From assembly GCF_016728505.1 (NCBI RefSeq), contig NZ_CP068159.1, positions 1 through 64,000 on the forward strand: a stretch of 64,000 nucleotides of DNA. The letters are read 5' to 3'. Source of the stretch: Corynebacterium riegelii. GTDB lineage: Bacteria > Actinomycetota > Actinomycetes > Mycobacteriales > Mycobacteriaceae. Below are positions 51,794 to 61,576 of the stretch, piece after piece. The translations under genes were made by a program, and so were the position numbers. Below the pieces are notes generated by a model. The model ran no database searches and was not told the DNA's origin. It saw only the letters and a list, made by a program, of their open reading frames with translations. Each line of letters starts with the position of its first letter. Position 1 is the stretch's first letter.

Positions 51794-52585
51794 TCACGCG
51801 GGCTCGGCGAAGATCACCGACAGACCGATCGCACCCTTGCCGGTGTGGGTGGCAAGTACGTCCATCATCGGCTCCACGAGCACTTGCGAGTGCTGCGGCA
51901 GGACCTCTTCAAGCATGAGCGCGAACTGCTCAGCGGCGTCGGCGGCATCCGCGTGCTGGACAGCAGCGAAGACGGGTTCGCCGTCGGCACGCTCAAGCAC
52001 CAGCTCTGCAAGCCTGGCGAATGCCTTGGTCTGCGTGCGGGTTTTCGCGGCGAGCTCAAACTTGCCGTCGTGCATACGCAGGATCGGTTTGGTGGCAAGC
52101 AGGGTTGCAGACAGCGCGGTACCGGTAGACAAACGCCCAGACTTGCGCAGGCCCTCCACCTGTTGCAGGTACAGCCAGGTCTCCGCGCGCTTCAGGGTGT
52201 TGACGGCCATCTCCTCGCACTGCTCAAGCGTGCCGCCCTCGCGGGCAACCGTGGCGGCCGCCATGGCGGCTGCGCCAATGGCCATACCCGCGGTATCGGT
52301 ATCCACCACGCGAACCGTGCCAGGGAACACGCCCGAGGCGGTCACCGCCGCCGACCAGGTCGAGGACATGGTCTTAGTCAGGTGTAGCGCCACCACGCCC
52401 TCATCACCGCCGCGCTCCAGCTGGCGGGCGTAACACGCAGCCAGCTCAAGCGCCGTCAACCCCGACGTAGAGCCTTCACCATCGGCGTCTTCCATCACGT
52501 GCATCGGCACAACCGTGATGTCGAGCTCCTCGGCGATCTCAGCAGGCAGGCCTGCGGCGGAATCGACAACTACACGCACCGTCAT
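51794..52585 (-). CDS. DegV family protein (fatty acid-binding)
   Basis: 263-residue two-domain DegV protein; family members bind fatty acids (FakB-like). N-terminal VRVVVDSAAGLPAEIAEELDITVVPMHV and SSTWSAA contain ligand-contacting residues. Without a fatty-acid kinase FakA nearby the role is unclear. ATG 52585 overlaps the upstream phosphatase stop by 4 nt (ATGA). Confidence 0.92.
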   Translation of the reverse strand: MTVRVVVDSAAGLPAEIAEELDITVVPMHVMEDADGEGSTSGLTALELAACYARQLERGGDEGVVALHLTKTMSSTWSAAVTASGVFPGTVRVVDTDTAGMAIGAAAMAAATVAREGGTLEQCEEMAVNTLKRAETWLYLQQVEGLRKSGRLSTGTALSATLLATKPILRMHDGKFELAAKTRTQTKAFARLAELVLERADGEPVFAAVQHADAADAAEQFALMLEEVLPQHSQVLVEPMMDVLATHTGKGAIGLSVIFAEPA

Positions 52586-53226
52586 AACGCATCCGGCCCC
52601 TGGTTCCAGGCCTCCAGGTACCACTGCACCTCACCGGGGTCTTGCGCACCGTAGCGCGGCATGGCCACCAGCTGGGAGGTGTGCGTATTGCCCAGCCCCT
52701 TCAGCAAGGGGTACTGCTGCTCAGCAAACCCGAGCAGGCTAGACGTCAGCGCGGAAATCGTACCGCCGTGCGCCACCAGCAGCACCGCAGCATCGTCCCA
52801 GTCGGTGTAGGAATCCATCAGCTCATCCACCACCGGACGCGCACGCTTGGCCACATCCAAGCGGCTCTCGCCCTCTGGCGGTGCCCACGCGGCGTTGTTA
52901 CGCCAGTGCGCGCGGATCGAGGCGTCCGCGCCGTCAACCTCTGCATGCGTCTTGCCCTGCCACTGGCCGAGGTGGGTTTCGCGCAAGCGCGCGTCCTCAG
53001 TAATGGAAAGCCCCAGCTCCCGCGCCACAATCTCCGCAGTCCGGCGGGCACGGATCAGATCCGAGCTGACAATCTTGCCAATGCCAAACTCGCGCAGACC
53101 CTTGGCAGCGCGACGCGCCTGTTCTTCACCCAACGCGGACAAGGTGGTATCCAGATGGCCCTGCATCCGCCGGGTGGCGTTGTAGTCTGTCTGCCCGTGG
53201 CGCAGCAGAATCAGTCGACGTTTCAC
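52582..53226 (-). CDS. gpgP: Histidine phosphatase family protein (GpgP-like)
   Basis: 214-residue phosphoglycerate-mutase-fold phosphatase: LRHGQTDYN (phospho-acceptor His about 10), SSDLIRARRTAEI and VAHGGTISAL (second His). In mycobacteria the homologue at this position is glucosyl-3-phosphoglycerate phosphatase, acting in methylglucose lipopolysaccharide synthesis; that assignment here rests on synteny with rsfS and nadD. Confidence 0.85.
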   Translation of the reverse strand: MKRRLILLRHGQTDYNATRRMQGHLDTTLSALGEEQARRAAKGLREFGIGKIVSSDLIRARRTAEIVARELGLSITEDARLRETHLGQWQGKTHAEVDGADASIRAHWRNNAAWAPPEGESRLDVAKRARPVVDELMDSYTDWDDAAVLLVAHGGTISALTSSLLGFAEQQYPLLKGLGNTHTSQLVAMPRYGAQDPGEVQWYLEAWNQGPDAL

Positions 53227-53241
53227 GCTTAAAACTCGCGC

Positions 53242-53709
53242 CTAGTACTCGTCAGCGTCCGGGCCCTCGCCGGCCAGCGGCAGGTCCTCCAGGGTTTCCG
53301 CCTCGCGAACGCCAGCGTCGTCCGCAAACACGCCCGGGCGCTGGTACGGCTCAAGACCCTCAACGGCAATCACCGGGCAGTCCGAGTACAGACGATCCAG
53401 GCCGTAGAACTCACGCTCCGCCTCACGCTGCACGTGCACCACAAAGTTGCCGTAATCCAACAGCACCCAGCGGAATTCACGGTTTCCTTCACGACGCTTC
53501 GGCTCCAACCCAGCCGCCGTCAACTCGGTCTCCACTTCCTCCACAATCGACGCCACCTGGCGCTCCGTCTCAGCGGACACAACCACGAAAATATCCGTAA
53601 TGGCCATGACGTTTGACACGTCAATCACGGCAATGTTGGCGCCCAGTTTCTCATCGGCGGCACGTGCCGCGATGGAGGCTTGTTCAATCGAAATTTGCGC
53701 TGCAGTCAA
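53242..53709 (-). CDS. rsfS: Ribosome silencing factor RsfS
   Basis: 155-residue Iojap/RsfS protein that binds L14 and blocks subunit joining when nutrients fall. IAVIDVSNVMAITDIFVVVSAETERQV and REFRWVLLDYGNFVVHV are family hallmarks. A C-terminal acidic extension (LAGEGPDADEY) goes beyond the usual domain. Downstream of nadD on the same strand with a 45-bp gap. Confidence 0.95.
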   Translation of the reverse strand: MTAAQISIEQASIAARAADEKLGANIAVIDVSNVMAITDIFVVVSAETERQVASIVEEVETELTAAGLEPKRREGNREFRWVLLDYGNFVVHVQREAEREFYGLDRLYSDCPVIAVEGLEPYQRPGVFADDAGVREAETLEDLPLAGEGPDADEY

Positions 53710-53754
53710 AAATACGTTCCTTCACGTTTGCTATGAGCCGGCGGTTAATAGCCC

Positions 53755-54354
53755 CTATTGTGCCACCTGCGGGCGATACAGCCCATGCTTCGCTATATAT
53801 TGCACCACCCCATCCGGGACGAGGTACCACACCGGGCGCCCTTGCGACGCACGCTCGCGGCAGTCCGTGGACGAGATCGCCATCGCCGGGATGTCGAGGA
53901 GATGCACCCGCTCCTGGATGTCTTGCGGCAGCATGTCCTCCGTCAGCTCATAGCCAGGACGCGTCACGCCAACAAACTCTGCCAGCTCAAACATTTTGTC
54001 CCAGTCATGCCACGACATGATTGAGCTCAGCGCATCCGCGCCCGTGATGAAGAACAGTTCCGCATCCGGGTACACCTCGCGCAGATCCCGCAGGGTGTCA
54101 ATGGTGTACGTCGGACCCTCACGGTCAATGTCCACGCGAGACACGGTGAAGCGTGGGTTGGAGGCGGTGGCAATCACCGTCATCAAATAGCGGTCTTCAG
54201 CTGGCGAAATCTGCCTGCCCGCCTTTTGCCACGGCTGTCCCGTAGGTACAAAAACCACCTCGTCCAGCGCGAAACGGTGTGCCGCTTCGCTTGCTGCGAC
54301 GAGGTGGCCGTGGTGGATCGGGTCAAACGTCCCGCCCATCACCCCAATACGCAT
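53755..54354 (-). CDS. nadD: Nicotinate-nucleotide adenylyltransferase
   Basis: 199-residue nucleotidyltransferase making deamido-NAD from nicotinate mononucleotide and ATP. The [12 protein letters not shown] phosphate-binding motif starts at residue 8 and [10 protein letters not shown] lies near the C-terminus. ATG 54354 ([12 protein letters not shown]) is the only start matching the family; upstream extension crosses another gene. Confidence 0.95.
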   Translation of the reverse strand: MRIGVMGGTFDPIHHGHLVAASEAAHRFALDEVVFVPTGQPWQKAGRQISPAEDRYLMTVIATASNPRFTVSRVDIDREGPTYTIDTLRDLREVYPDAELFFITGADALSSIMSWHDWDKMFELAEFVGVTRPGYELTEDMLPQDIQERVHLLDIPAMAISSTDCRERASQGRPVWYLVPDGVVQYIAKHGLYRPQVAQ

Positions 54355-54370
54355 GTGTTTGGTACAGGGG

Positions 54371-54766
54371 TTAGACGAAGCGGATGTTGCTGCTCTCAAC
54401 GAACAGGTTGAAGATGCCCGCGCCGACGGCACCCAGGACGCTCAGCACGATCAGGGCGATGCCCCAGCCCGGGATCTCGGTCTTGTTGCCCTCAGCGTCC
54501 TTGGAGGAACCCTCGCCGGAGGACGCCTTCTGCGAAGAGGTCAGGCCAGCCCAGAGGGTGTCGAACGCCTTCGCGGAGCCCTCAGGAAGATTCTCCTTCT
54601 TCGTCTTGCACTGGTCCTCGATGATCTCGCCCTTGTCATTGACCGGGCAATCCTTCTTTTCGAAGCCGATCTGATCAGACGGCCTGGTTTCAGCAACAGC
54701 GGTGCCAGCGCCAGCCGTGACAGCGACTGCGGTGGCCAGGGAAACAATCACACGTGCAGTTTTCAT
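54371..54766 (-). CDS. Secreted or membrane hypothetical protein
   Basis: 131-residue protein with signal peptide ([20 protein letters not shown], predicted cleavage after AVA) and a C-terminal hydrophobic helix ([22 protein letters not shown]), so probably anchored with a short extracellular loop. Two Cys residues ([15 protein letters not shown]) lie 15 apart and may form a disulfide. A leaderless -10 supports ATG 54766. Unknown function. Confidence 0.75.
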   Translation of the reverse strand: MKTARVIVSLATAVAVTAGAGTAVAETRPSDQIGFEKKDCPVNDKGEIIEDQCKTKKENLPEGSAKAFDTLWAGLTSSQKASSGEGSSKDAEGNKTEIPGWGIALIVLSVLGAVGAGIFNLFVESSNIRFV

Positions 54767-54780
54767 GGTTCGGAATTGTA
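54767..54780 (-). promoter_or_regulatory. Leaderless promoter of the 131-residue protein gene
   Basis: Minus strand TACAAT (54780-54775), 8 nt, ATG 54766. Confidence 0.55.
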
Positions 54781-54828
54781 TACCATTCTCGCTGCGCAAA
54801 CCATTAGAACCGCGTTTATGTCCGTATT

Positions 54829-56094
54829 TTATGGACGGGTTTGTCCCGTGCCCTCCAGAATCCACTTCGTGGTGGTCAGCTCCGGCAAGGCCATCGGTCC
54901 GCGCGCGTGCAGCTTCTGGGTAGAGATGCCAATCTCTGCGCCCATGCCGTACTGCTCCCCATCCGTAAAGGCAGTCGAGGCGTTGAGGACGACGGCGGCG
55001 GAGTCGACGTGGTCCGCAAAACGTCGTAAAGCAAAAGCCCCTTGGGACGCGATGGCATCCGTGTGCCCGCTGGACCATTTGGCAATGTGGGCGATCGCGC
55101 CGTCCACGCCGTCTACCTCGGCATACGCAATGTCCATGCTGAGGTACTCCTCGCCCCAATCCTCATCGGTGGCGGGCACGAAGCCCTTGGCGGCGTCGCC
55201 GTGGATGGTCACCCCGGCGTCCTGCAACGCGGTGATGATGCGCTGCTTCGCCCCCTCCGGCAAGGCGGAATCCACCAGCACGGTCTCGGTGGCGTTGCAC
55301 ACGCTCACACGCCGGGTCTTGCCGTTGAGCAGCATGGCAATGGCGGAATCAAGCTCCGCATCACGGTCAATGTAGAAGTGGCAATTACCAGTGCCGGTCT
55401 CAATGGTGGGGACGGTCGCGTTAGTAACCACGGCCTCAATAAGGCGAGCACTGCCGCGGGGAATCACCACATCAACCAACCCGCGGGCGGTGATCAGATC
55501 CTGGACCGAATCGTGGGTTTCACACGGCAGAAGCTGCACGGCCTCACGCGGCAGCTCGTGGGCAGCCAGGGTGTCCTGGAGAATCTCCACCAGCATCGCG
55601 TTGGAGTGGCGCGCAGTCTTCGAACCGCGAAGCAGCGCCGCGTTGCCGGACTTCAGGGCAAGACCAAACGCATCAACGGTGACATTCGGGCGGGCCTCAT
55701 ACACCATCCCCATCACCCCAAGCGGCACGCGGACCTGCTTCATCTGGATGCCGTTATCCATCACGTGGCCGCGCAACACCTCCCCCACCGGGTCCTTCAG
55801 GCCTGCAACCTGGCGCAGGCCACCCGCAATGCCCTCGATGCGGCCCTGGTCCAGGGCGAGGCGGTCCAGCAGCGATTCAGCCAAACCCTGGGCGCGGCCC
55901 TCATCCAGGTCGCGCTGGTTGGCCGCAATGATCTCGTCTGCACGCTTCAGCAGCGCATCGGCCGCGGCATGCAGAACCTGGTTCTTTGTCGGCTGCGGCA
56001 GGGTCGCAAGCGTAGGTGCTACATCTTTGGCCCGGCGCGCCTTGTCCAAAACCTCGGCGCGCTCGGCTTCGCGTGGGGTGTTGAGATCAGTCAT
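54829..56094 (-). CDS. proA: Gamma-glutamyl phosphate reductase
   Basis: 421-residue aldehyde-dehydrogenase-fold enzyme, reducing gamma-glutamyl phosphate to glutamate semialdehyde with NADPH, second step of proline synthesis. Catalytic Cys is in [15 protein letters not shown] (about 270); [12 protein letters not shown] binds cofactor. Own leaderless promoter, so it can be expressed apart from proB. Confidence 0.96.
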   Translation of the reverse strand: MTDLNTPREAERAEVLDKARRAKDVAPTLATLPQPTKNQVLHAAADALLKRADEIIAANQRDLDEGRAQGLAESLLDRLALDQGRIEGIAGGLRQVAGLKDPVGEVLRGHVMDNGIQMKQVRVPLGVMGMVYEARPNVTVDAFGLALKSGNAALLRGSKTARHSNAMLVEILQDTLAAHELPREAVQLLPCETHDSVQDLITARGLVDVVIPRGSARLIEAVVTNATVPTIETGTGNCHFYIDRDAELDSAIAMLLNGKTRRVSVCNATETVLVDSALPEGAKQRIITALQDAGVTIHGDAAKGFVPATDEDWGEEYLSMDIAYAEVDGVDGAIAHIAKWSSGHTDAIASQGAFALRRFADHVDSAAVVLNASTAFTDGEQYGMGAEIGISTQKLHARGPMALPELTTTKWILEGTGQTRP

Positions 56095-56106
56095 GCGGCA
56101 AGCTTA
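56095..56106 (-). promoter_or_regulatory. Leaderless promoter of proA
   Basis: Minus strand TAAGCT (56106-56101), 6 nt, ATG 56094. Confidence 0.45.
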
Positions 56107-56145
56107 GCCGAGGCCCGCTGCGCTTATCCGGAAGTTAGTAGCCGA

Positions 56146-57054
56146 CTAGTAGCCAGCCTCAACATCAACCTCGGTGGACATTTTCTCGCCGGCTTCGAAC
56201 AGGTCCCAGTTCTTCGCGGCAAGGGGGCCGATGCGGCCTGTCATGAAGCGGGGAATGTTCGCTGTGTGCGGGGTGATCACGCAGTTGTCCAGGCTCCACA
56301 GCGGGTGGTCCGCCGGCAGCGGCTCGGGCTCGGTCACGTCCAGCCCGGCGCCGCGCAGGGTGCCGTTGGTCAGGGCTTCGGTCAGCGCTTCAGTATCAAT
56401 CAGCGGGCCGCGGCCAACGTTGATCACCACGGCATTATCAGGCATCTTCGCAATGGTTTCGGCATTGACCATGTGGCGGGTGGCCTCCGTCAGCGGGGCG
56501 AGCATGACAAAGTAATCGTGGTTCGCCCACACCTCATCAGACAGCGTCACCGTCTGATCCGCACCTTCCACCTCACGGCCAGAACGGTTCACCGCAGTAA
56601 TGCTCATCCCGAAAGGCTCTAGGAAACGGATCAAGGTCTTGCCAATGCCGCCGGCGCCGATGATGGCCAGCTTTCTGTCCTCAAACAGGTACTGCTTCTC
56701 CGCGAAGATCTGCGTGTTGTTCCACTCATTGCTCACCGCCTTGATGCGGTGCTCCACCGCCAGGAGCAGCGCCAGCGTGGACTCTGCAACCGTGTCGTCA
56801 TACAGACCACCCGCGTTGGCAAAACGCACACCGTTTGCGGCATGCTTGGCAAAAACGTCTTGCAGGTTTTCCACACCCGCATAAAGAATCTGCACCACCT
56901 TGACGCTTTCCGGCAGCTCATCTGGGAAATCATCCGGGCCACCGCCGAAGAGCACCATGTCCGGGTTGTCTTCGAGCGCTACATAAGTGTGGCCTGCGGC
57001 CTCCATGTCTGCAATCGGCTGTTCTTTCGGCTTAGGCACATACGTGAACTTCAT
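56146..57054 (-). CDS. unkdh: D-isomer-specific 2-hydroxyacid dehydrogenase
   Basis: 302-residue NAD-dependent dehydrogenase of unknown substrate. Rossmann motif GAGGIGKTL (about 143-151); catalytic Arg in NVGRGPLIDTEAL, Glu in LDVTEPEPLP, and His in CVITPHTAN. The gene between proB and proA is known in C. glutamicum as unkdh ('unknown dehydrogenase'); no role in proline synthesis has been shown that I know of. Confidence 0.92.
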   Translation of the reverse strand: MKFTYVPKPKEQPIADMEAAGHTYVALEDNPDMVLFGGGPDDFPDELPESVKVVQILYAGVENLQDVFAKHAANGVRFANAGGLYDDTVAESTLALLLAVEHRIKAVSNEWNNTQIFAEKQYLFEDRKLAIIGAGGIGKTLIRFLEPFGMSITAVNRSGREVEGADQTVTLSDEVWANHDYFVMLAPLTEATRHMVNAETIAKMPDNAVVINVGRGPLIDTEALTEALTNGTLRGAGLDVTEPEPLPADHPLWSLDNCVITPHTANIPRFMTGRIGPLAAKNWDLFEAGEKMSTEVDVEAGY

Positions 57055-57068
57055 GCCCGCCCACAGTA
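57055..57068 (-). promoter_or_regulatory. Leaderless promoter of unkdh
   Basis: Minus strand TACTGT (57068-57063), 8 nt, ATG 57054. Confidence 0.5.
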
Positions 57069-57072
57069 GCGG

Positions 57073-58188
57073 TTACAGACGCGAGGCGTAGTTACTCAAG
57101 TAATCCGCATGCACCACAGGCCGGCGCAAGTGCTCCGGCAGCTCATGCGTATGCTGCCCCAGCATGGTGGCAAGCTCGACCGCGTCATAGGCAACTTCGC
57201 CACGGCCAACCACGGCGGAATCCGGCCCCAGGATCTCCACAATGTCGCCCGCGTGGAACTCACCCTCAATGCCGGTAATGCCCACAGCTAACAGGCTCGT
57301 TCCGCCGCTGGTGACGGCGCTGACCGCGCCGGCGTCCAAACGCAGCACGCCCTCCGCATCGGCGGCATACAACGCCCAGAACTTCCAGGCGGACAGCTTG
57401 CGGCCCGGGCGGGTATGGAACACGGTGCCCACCTCAGCAGACCCAAGCGCCTCGGTGATCTTCTCCGTTGCTGTCAACAGCACCGGCACACCACCACGCG
57501 CAGCCAGGCGCGCAGCCGAGACCTTCGCGGCCATGCCGCCGGTGCCAAACACGCCACCGTCGCCAGCCTTAACGGCCTCTAGGTCCTTGCCGCTTCGCAC
57601 CTCATCCAAAAGACGCGCCCGCGGATCGGAAGGGTTCATGTCATAGAGCCCATCCACGTCAGACAACAACACCAGCGCATCGGCGCTGATCAGCGTTGCC
57701 ACGATCGCCGAGAGCCTGTCATTGTCACCAAAGCGCATTTCAGAGGTAGCCACCGTGTCGTTCTCATTGACAATCGGCACCGCCCCCATCTGCCGCAGCC
57801 GGTCAATCGTGCGCTGCGCGTTACGGGCGCGCTCACGCGAACCCGCATCCGACTGGGTCAGCAGCACCTGACCAATCGTGCGACCGTAGCGAGCAAACGA
57901 CGCACCCCACACCTGCGCCAAGTGAATCTGGCCAACAGAGGCAGCCGCCTGCTTTGTCGCCAAATCCCTCGGGCGCACCTTCAACCCAAGCGGCGCCATA
58001 CCAGCAGCGATAGCACCCGAAGACACCACAATCACATCAGTGCCGCGGGCGATGCGCTGCTCAATCGCATCCACAATCAGGTCGATTTTGCGTGCGTCGA
58101 GGTTTCCGTCAGCGTCGACAAGCGAAGAAGTGCCCAGCTTGACCACAATGCGCCGCGCGGACGCAATCTGCTCCCGAAGTTCTAACAC
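57073..58188 (-). CDS. proB: Glutamate 5-kinase
   Basis: 371-residue amino-acid kinase with C-terminal PUA domain (from about 280), phosphorylating glutamate in the first and feedback-inhibited step of proline synthesis. [12 protein letters not shown] and SSGAIAAGM are conserved substrate motifs. I prefer GTG 58188 (VLELREQI), preceded by a G-rich site; an alternate TTG 58203 would overlap obg by 13 nt. It follows obg by 2 nt. Confidence 0.95.
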   Translation of the reverse strand: MLELREQIASARRIVVKLGTSSLVDADGNLDARKIDLIVDAIEQRIARGTDVIVVSSGAIAAGMAPLGLKVRPRDLATKQAAASVGQIHLAQVWGASFARYGRTIGQVLLTQSDAGSRERARNAQRTIDRLRQMGAVPIVNENDTVATSEMRFGDNDRLSAIVATLISADALVLLSDVDGLYDMNPSDPRARLLDEVRSGKDLEAVKAGDGGVFGTGGMAAKVSAARLAARGGVPVLLTATEKITEALGSAEVGTVFHTRPGRKLSAWKFWALYAADAEGVLRLDAGAVSAVTSGGTSLLAVGITGIEGEFHAGDIVEILGPDSAVVGRGEVAYDAVELATMLGQHTHELPEHLRRPVVHADYLSNYASRL

Positions 58189-58190
58189 CC

Positions 58191-59696
58191 CTACCCCTGC
58201 CAACGCTCGCGCTCAGCGGCCTCGCCAGCACCGTAATCAAACTCATCAATCAAGCCACGACGAGCCTGGGAGGCACGCTTACGCTCCGCAGCAGACGCAC
58301 GATCCGTACCGCCCAGACGTGCGTCCTGGCCGCGGCCAGCAAGCGTCGGGTCGCCGCCACGCGAAGGCTCCCAGTCAAAGGAGACCTCACCAATCGTCAC
58401 CACATCGCCCTCACGCGCACCAATCTTGCGCAGCGCGTCTTCCACACCCGCCTTCTCCAAACGGTCAGACAGGTAGCCCACGGCCTCATCGTTTTCAAAG
58501 TCCGTCTGGCGGATCCACCGCTCCGCCTTCTCACCGGTGACAATCCAGCCCTCCGGGTACAGCGGGTCGCGCTCCACCTTGATGCCGTTATCACGGGTGC
58601 TCTTCACCTCATTCGGGCGAATCACGATAGGCTCCGCAGGCTTTACCGCCTTCGGGCGAGCCTTGCGCGCCTTTTGCACAACCTCCCACATCGCCCACTT
58701 CAGCTCATCCAAGCCCTCGCGCGTGGCAGTGGAAATCAAAAATACCGGCCAGCCGAAACGCTGCTCAATATCCTCGCGCAAAAACTCCGCCAGCTCACGA
58801 GCCTCCGGCACGTCAATCTTGTTCAGCACCACAAGGCGGGGACGCTCACGCAAATCACCCAGGCCGGAATCCATGTCGAGTTCCTCGGCGTAGGCATCCA
58901 GCTCCGCCTCAAGGGCCTCAATGTCAGAGAGGGGATCACGCCCCGGCTCCATCGTCGCGGTATCCACAATGTGCGCAAGCACCGCGGTGCGCTCAATGTG
59001 GCGCAGGAAATCCAAGCCCAGGCCCTTGCCTTCGCTCGCGCCCGGGATCAGCCCCGGCACATCCGCAATAGTAAAGGTGTCATGGCCAGCATTGACCACA
59101 CCCAGGTTCGGGGCGAGCGTGGTAAACGGGTAATCCGCAATCTTCGGCTTGGCTGCAGACAGCACCGAAATCAGCGAGGACTTCCCCGCCGACGGGAAGC
59201 CAACCAGGCCCACATCGGCCATGGACTTCAGCTCCAGGATCAGGTCGTGCGCCTCACCCGGCTCGCCCTTGAGCGCAAAGCCCGGCGCCTTACGCTTCGC
59301 AGTTGCCAGCGCCGCGTTGCCCAGGCCGCCGTAGCCGCCCTCTGCAGCCACAAAGCGGGTGCCCGGCACCGTCAGGTCAGCCAGGATCTCACCGTCAGCG
59401 CTTCGCACCACCGTGCCAACCGGCACCTCAAGCACCAGGTCCTCACCACGCGCACCATTGCGGTGGTCCCCTTCGCCGTTGTTGCCGCGCTGCGCCTTCA
59501 CGTGCGGGCGGAACTGGAAGTCCAAGAGCGTGTGTACCTGCGGCGACACCTCAAAAATGATGTCGCCGCCGTGGCCGCCATTGCCCCCGTCGGGCCCACC
59601 CAGCGGCTTGAACTTTTCGCGGTGCACAGACACACACCCGTGCCCACCATCGCCAGCTTGCAGGTGCAGCACTGCCCTATCAACAAATTGCGCCAT
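58191..59696 (-). CDS. obg: GTPase Obg/CgtA
   Basis: 501-residue ribosome-assembly and stress GTPase. Glycine-rich Obg domain (1-158; [28 protein letters not shown]), G domain with P-loop GFPSAGKS (about 168), G4 NKIDVP, and C-terminal OCT domain plus a basic tail. ATG 59696 is favoured over another in-frame start two codons upstream. The next upstream gene is not rpmA, as usual, but a beta-helix protein. Confidence 0.97.
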   Translation of the reverse strand: MAQFVDRAVLHLQAGDGGHGCVSVHREKFKPLGGPDGGNGGHGGDIIFEVSPQVHTLLDFQFRPHVKAQRGNNGEGDHRNGARGEDLVLEVPVGTVVRSADGEILADLTVPGTRFVAAEGGYGGLGNAALATAKRKAPGFALKGEPGEAHDLILELKSMADVGLVGFPSAGKSSLISVLSAAKPKIADYPFTTLAPNLGVVNAGHDTFTIADVPGLIPGASEGKGLGLDFLRHIERTAVLAHIVDTATMEPGRDPLSDIEALEAELDAYAEELDMDSGLGDLRERPRLVVLNKIDVPEARELAEFLREDIEQRFGWPVFLISTATREGLDELKWAMWEVVQKARKARPKAVKPAEPIVIRPNEVKSTRDNGIKVERDPLYPEGWIVTGEKAERWIRQTDFENDEAVGYLSDRLEKAGVEDALRKIGAREGDVVTIGEVSFDWEPSRGGDPTLAGRGQDARLGGTDRASAAERKRASQARRGLIDEFDYGAGEAAERERWQG

Positions 59697-59706
59697 GGGC
59701 ACAAGC

Positions 59707-61545
59707 CTACTTGTTCAAGGTTTTCAGGTCTTCGGCGGTAATTGTCATGCGCTCCTCTGCCGTCGCCTGCGACAGGTTGCCGCCGTGGGTGCGGAAAAGG
59801 CGCATCGCAATCGCGTCTACAAGCATCCGCTCAATCTTCGCCGCATCCGCAGCGCTTGCAGCCACCGCGGCACGCAGGGCCTCCTCATCAAAGAGGTAGC
59901 CCCTCGCCGCCAGGCTCATCACCACCATGTCAGCCGATGGAGCATCTTGCTTATCGACGCCCACCGCATCCCCCTCCCTCTTCATCCCCGGCAGTTCAGC
60001 GCCCGGGAAATGCACCGTGGTGTTACCCTTCGTTACCACGCGCACACGCTCACCCTCACTTGTGCGCGATGTTTGTACGTTGAGCACCGAATCCTCAACA
60101 AAGCACTCCATAGCAGCGCCGTGGGTGACCAGCTCTGTCAGATCGCACTTCGAGTTCTCGGCAACGATCGTGCGGAAATTCGCCGCGTTCTCAATCCCAA
60201 CCAGGGCGCCGGAGGCGTTGGAGTTGTTCAACGCAAGGTAATAGATACGGTCCTGATCGAACGTGGCCTCAGCATCGTCCATACGCACCCAGCCCAAGAA
60301 ACTGTTCCGGGAGCGAAGCCGTGCCCCACTTGACAGGCGCATATTCAACTCAGCGCGTGCAGGCGTTGCCTCCACCACGCAATGATCCAACTCAAGCGTT
60401 GCGCCAACAACCGCAATCGGTACGTACTCAGACAAACGATGCGCAGGCACGACCACCACATCCTGCAGACGCACCTCCGCCCCGCCGCCGATCCCAAGAA
60501 GCATCGCGTCATCATCCTGCAACAACGTCAGGTCACTGAACATGAGGCGCTGCCCGTTTTCCACCTTGACGCCGTGAAGCCACAGCAAGCACTCCCCTTT
60601 ATCCTGGTCCGGTCCGGAGAAGGCCACGTTCGTTGCCAGAGGAGCATGCGACAGTGTGTAGCGGCCGGCTTCGAGGCGGATCACAGCTCCGTCAAAGAGC
60701 CGGGGCGCAATCACTTCATCAAAGTTGTCACCGTCCTGAGCCCGCCACAGGATCTCGCCGCGTTCCCTGTCCTGGTCCAACTCAGTGAACACGCACACCG
60801 ACCGGTCCGCGTCCACCTCAGACTGCGCATCAACCTCAAGGGTGATCTGCTCACCATTGACGGAATCAATGGTTGGCGCAAGGAGCGTACTTGCGGAAAT
60901 CTTGAACGTGGGCCCCTGCGTATCCACCCGCAGTACAGGTGCGATTAATGAACTTCCCGCCTGCAGATGCAGCGCCAGATCCTCCACAGGTGGCGCCAAA
61001 AGACTGCTCGCATCCAGACGCATGTGAGCGTCATCTGTAAGCTTCACCCCGCCAATGCGAGAGCCCGCAACAAGCACCTGGGCGCCCTCAAACCCACCGA
61101 CATAGCCCACGTTGCAAGCAACAAGCTCAACCGTGCCCCGATCACAGACAACCGTGGCGGCACTGTCATTGTCCGCAATCGTGCACGACACCATCTGCAG
61201 CTTCGCATCCTCAACCGACACAGCCGCACGCTCATGCCCGTCAGGGAACTCAACCGCACAGTCCTGCATCACTGCTGTGCCCTCAACCACGCTCACCACG
61301 TAGGTATCTTGTGGGCCGGCCAGGGTGACGTCTTTCAGCAACGCCCCATCCCGCAGGCTGATCGGCCCGTTAATACGTACCTTATCTGCGCCCGGGCCCT
61401 GCAAGTATTGCCCACTCAGCGTCAAGGGACGCCGCAGGAAGTAGTCCCCCGGGCTCAACCAAAGCCCCTGGCCCGGGCCAAGGGTGGCAAGCGCCATCTG
61501 CAGGTCAACGGACGGGTCTACAACGCGCGGTGAATTGTCGCTCAT
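59707..61545 (-). CDS. Right-handed beta-helix repeat protein, function unknown
   Basis: 612-residue protein without signal peptide. Residues 1-480 show repeated short beta strands typical of parallel beta-helices ([49 protein letters not shown]). A C-terminal helical module (about 550-612; [22 protein letters not shown]... ITAEDLKTL) resembles the lid of CbbX/EccA-type AAA proteins, though no ATPase core is present. ATG 61545 chosen; GTG 61554 possible. It interrupts the usual rpmA-obg neighbourhood. A word copy ([10 protein letters not shown]) sits at the junction of the two regions. Confidence 0.75.
   Translation of the reverse strand: MSDNSPRVVDPSVDLQMALATLGPGQGLWLSPGDYFLRRPLTLSGQYLQGPGADKVRINGPISLRDGALLKDVTLAGPQDTYVVSVVEGTAVMQDCAVEFPDGHERAAVSVEDAKLQMVSCTIADNDSAATVVCDRGTVELVACNVGYVGGFEGAQVLVAGSRIGGVKLTDDAHMRLDASSLLAPPVEDLALHLQAGSSLIAPVLRVDTQGPTFKISASTLLAPTIDSVNGEQITLEVDAQSEVDADRSVCVFTELDQDRERGEILWRAQDGDNFDEVIAPRLFDGAVIRLEAGRYTLSHAPLATNVAFSGPDQDKGECLLWLHGVKVENGQRLMFSDLTLLQDDDAMLLGIGGGAEVRLQDVVVVPAHRLSEYVPIAVVGATLELDHCVVEATPARAELNMRLSSGARLRSRNSFLGWVRMDDAEATFDQDRIYYLALNNSNASGALVGIENAANFRTIVAENSKCDLTELVTHGAAMECFVEDSVLNVQTSRTSEGERVRVVTKGNTTVHFPGAELPGMKREGDAVGVDKQDAPSADMVVMSLAARGYLFDEEALRAAVAASAADAAKIERMLVDAIAMRLFRTHGGNLSQATAEERMTITAEDLKTLNK
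59950..59959 (-). repeat. Interspersed word CGTCGATAAG, copy 12
   Basis: Minus strand GGGCGTCGATAAGCAAGATG in the beta-helix gene, sense, read Gly-Val-Asp-Lys-Gln at the domain junction. Confidence 0.75.
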
Positions 61546-61576
61546 AAGTCTCACACAATAGGCCTGTTTCTACACT

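Noticed and set aside
58674..59741. A 355-codon rightward frame opposite obg
   Set aside because: Antisense shadow of obg, whose domains are all recognisable.
862..59959. The interspersed word as an oriented segregation or recombination signal (KOPS- or Chi-like)
   Set aside because: Such signals are strongly skewed to one strand along a replichore; here six copies lie on each strand. A 64-kb window cannot fully exclude it if the terminus or origin is inside.
862..59959. The word as a Rickettsia-type palindromic element inserted in frame
   Set aside because: The units are too short (10-23 bp), and the aligned paralogue at 7940-7966 shows no insertion.
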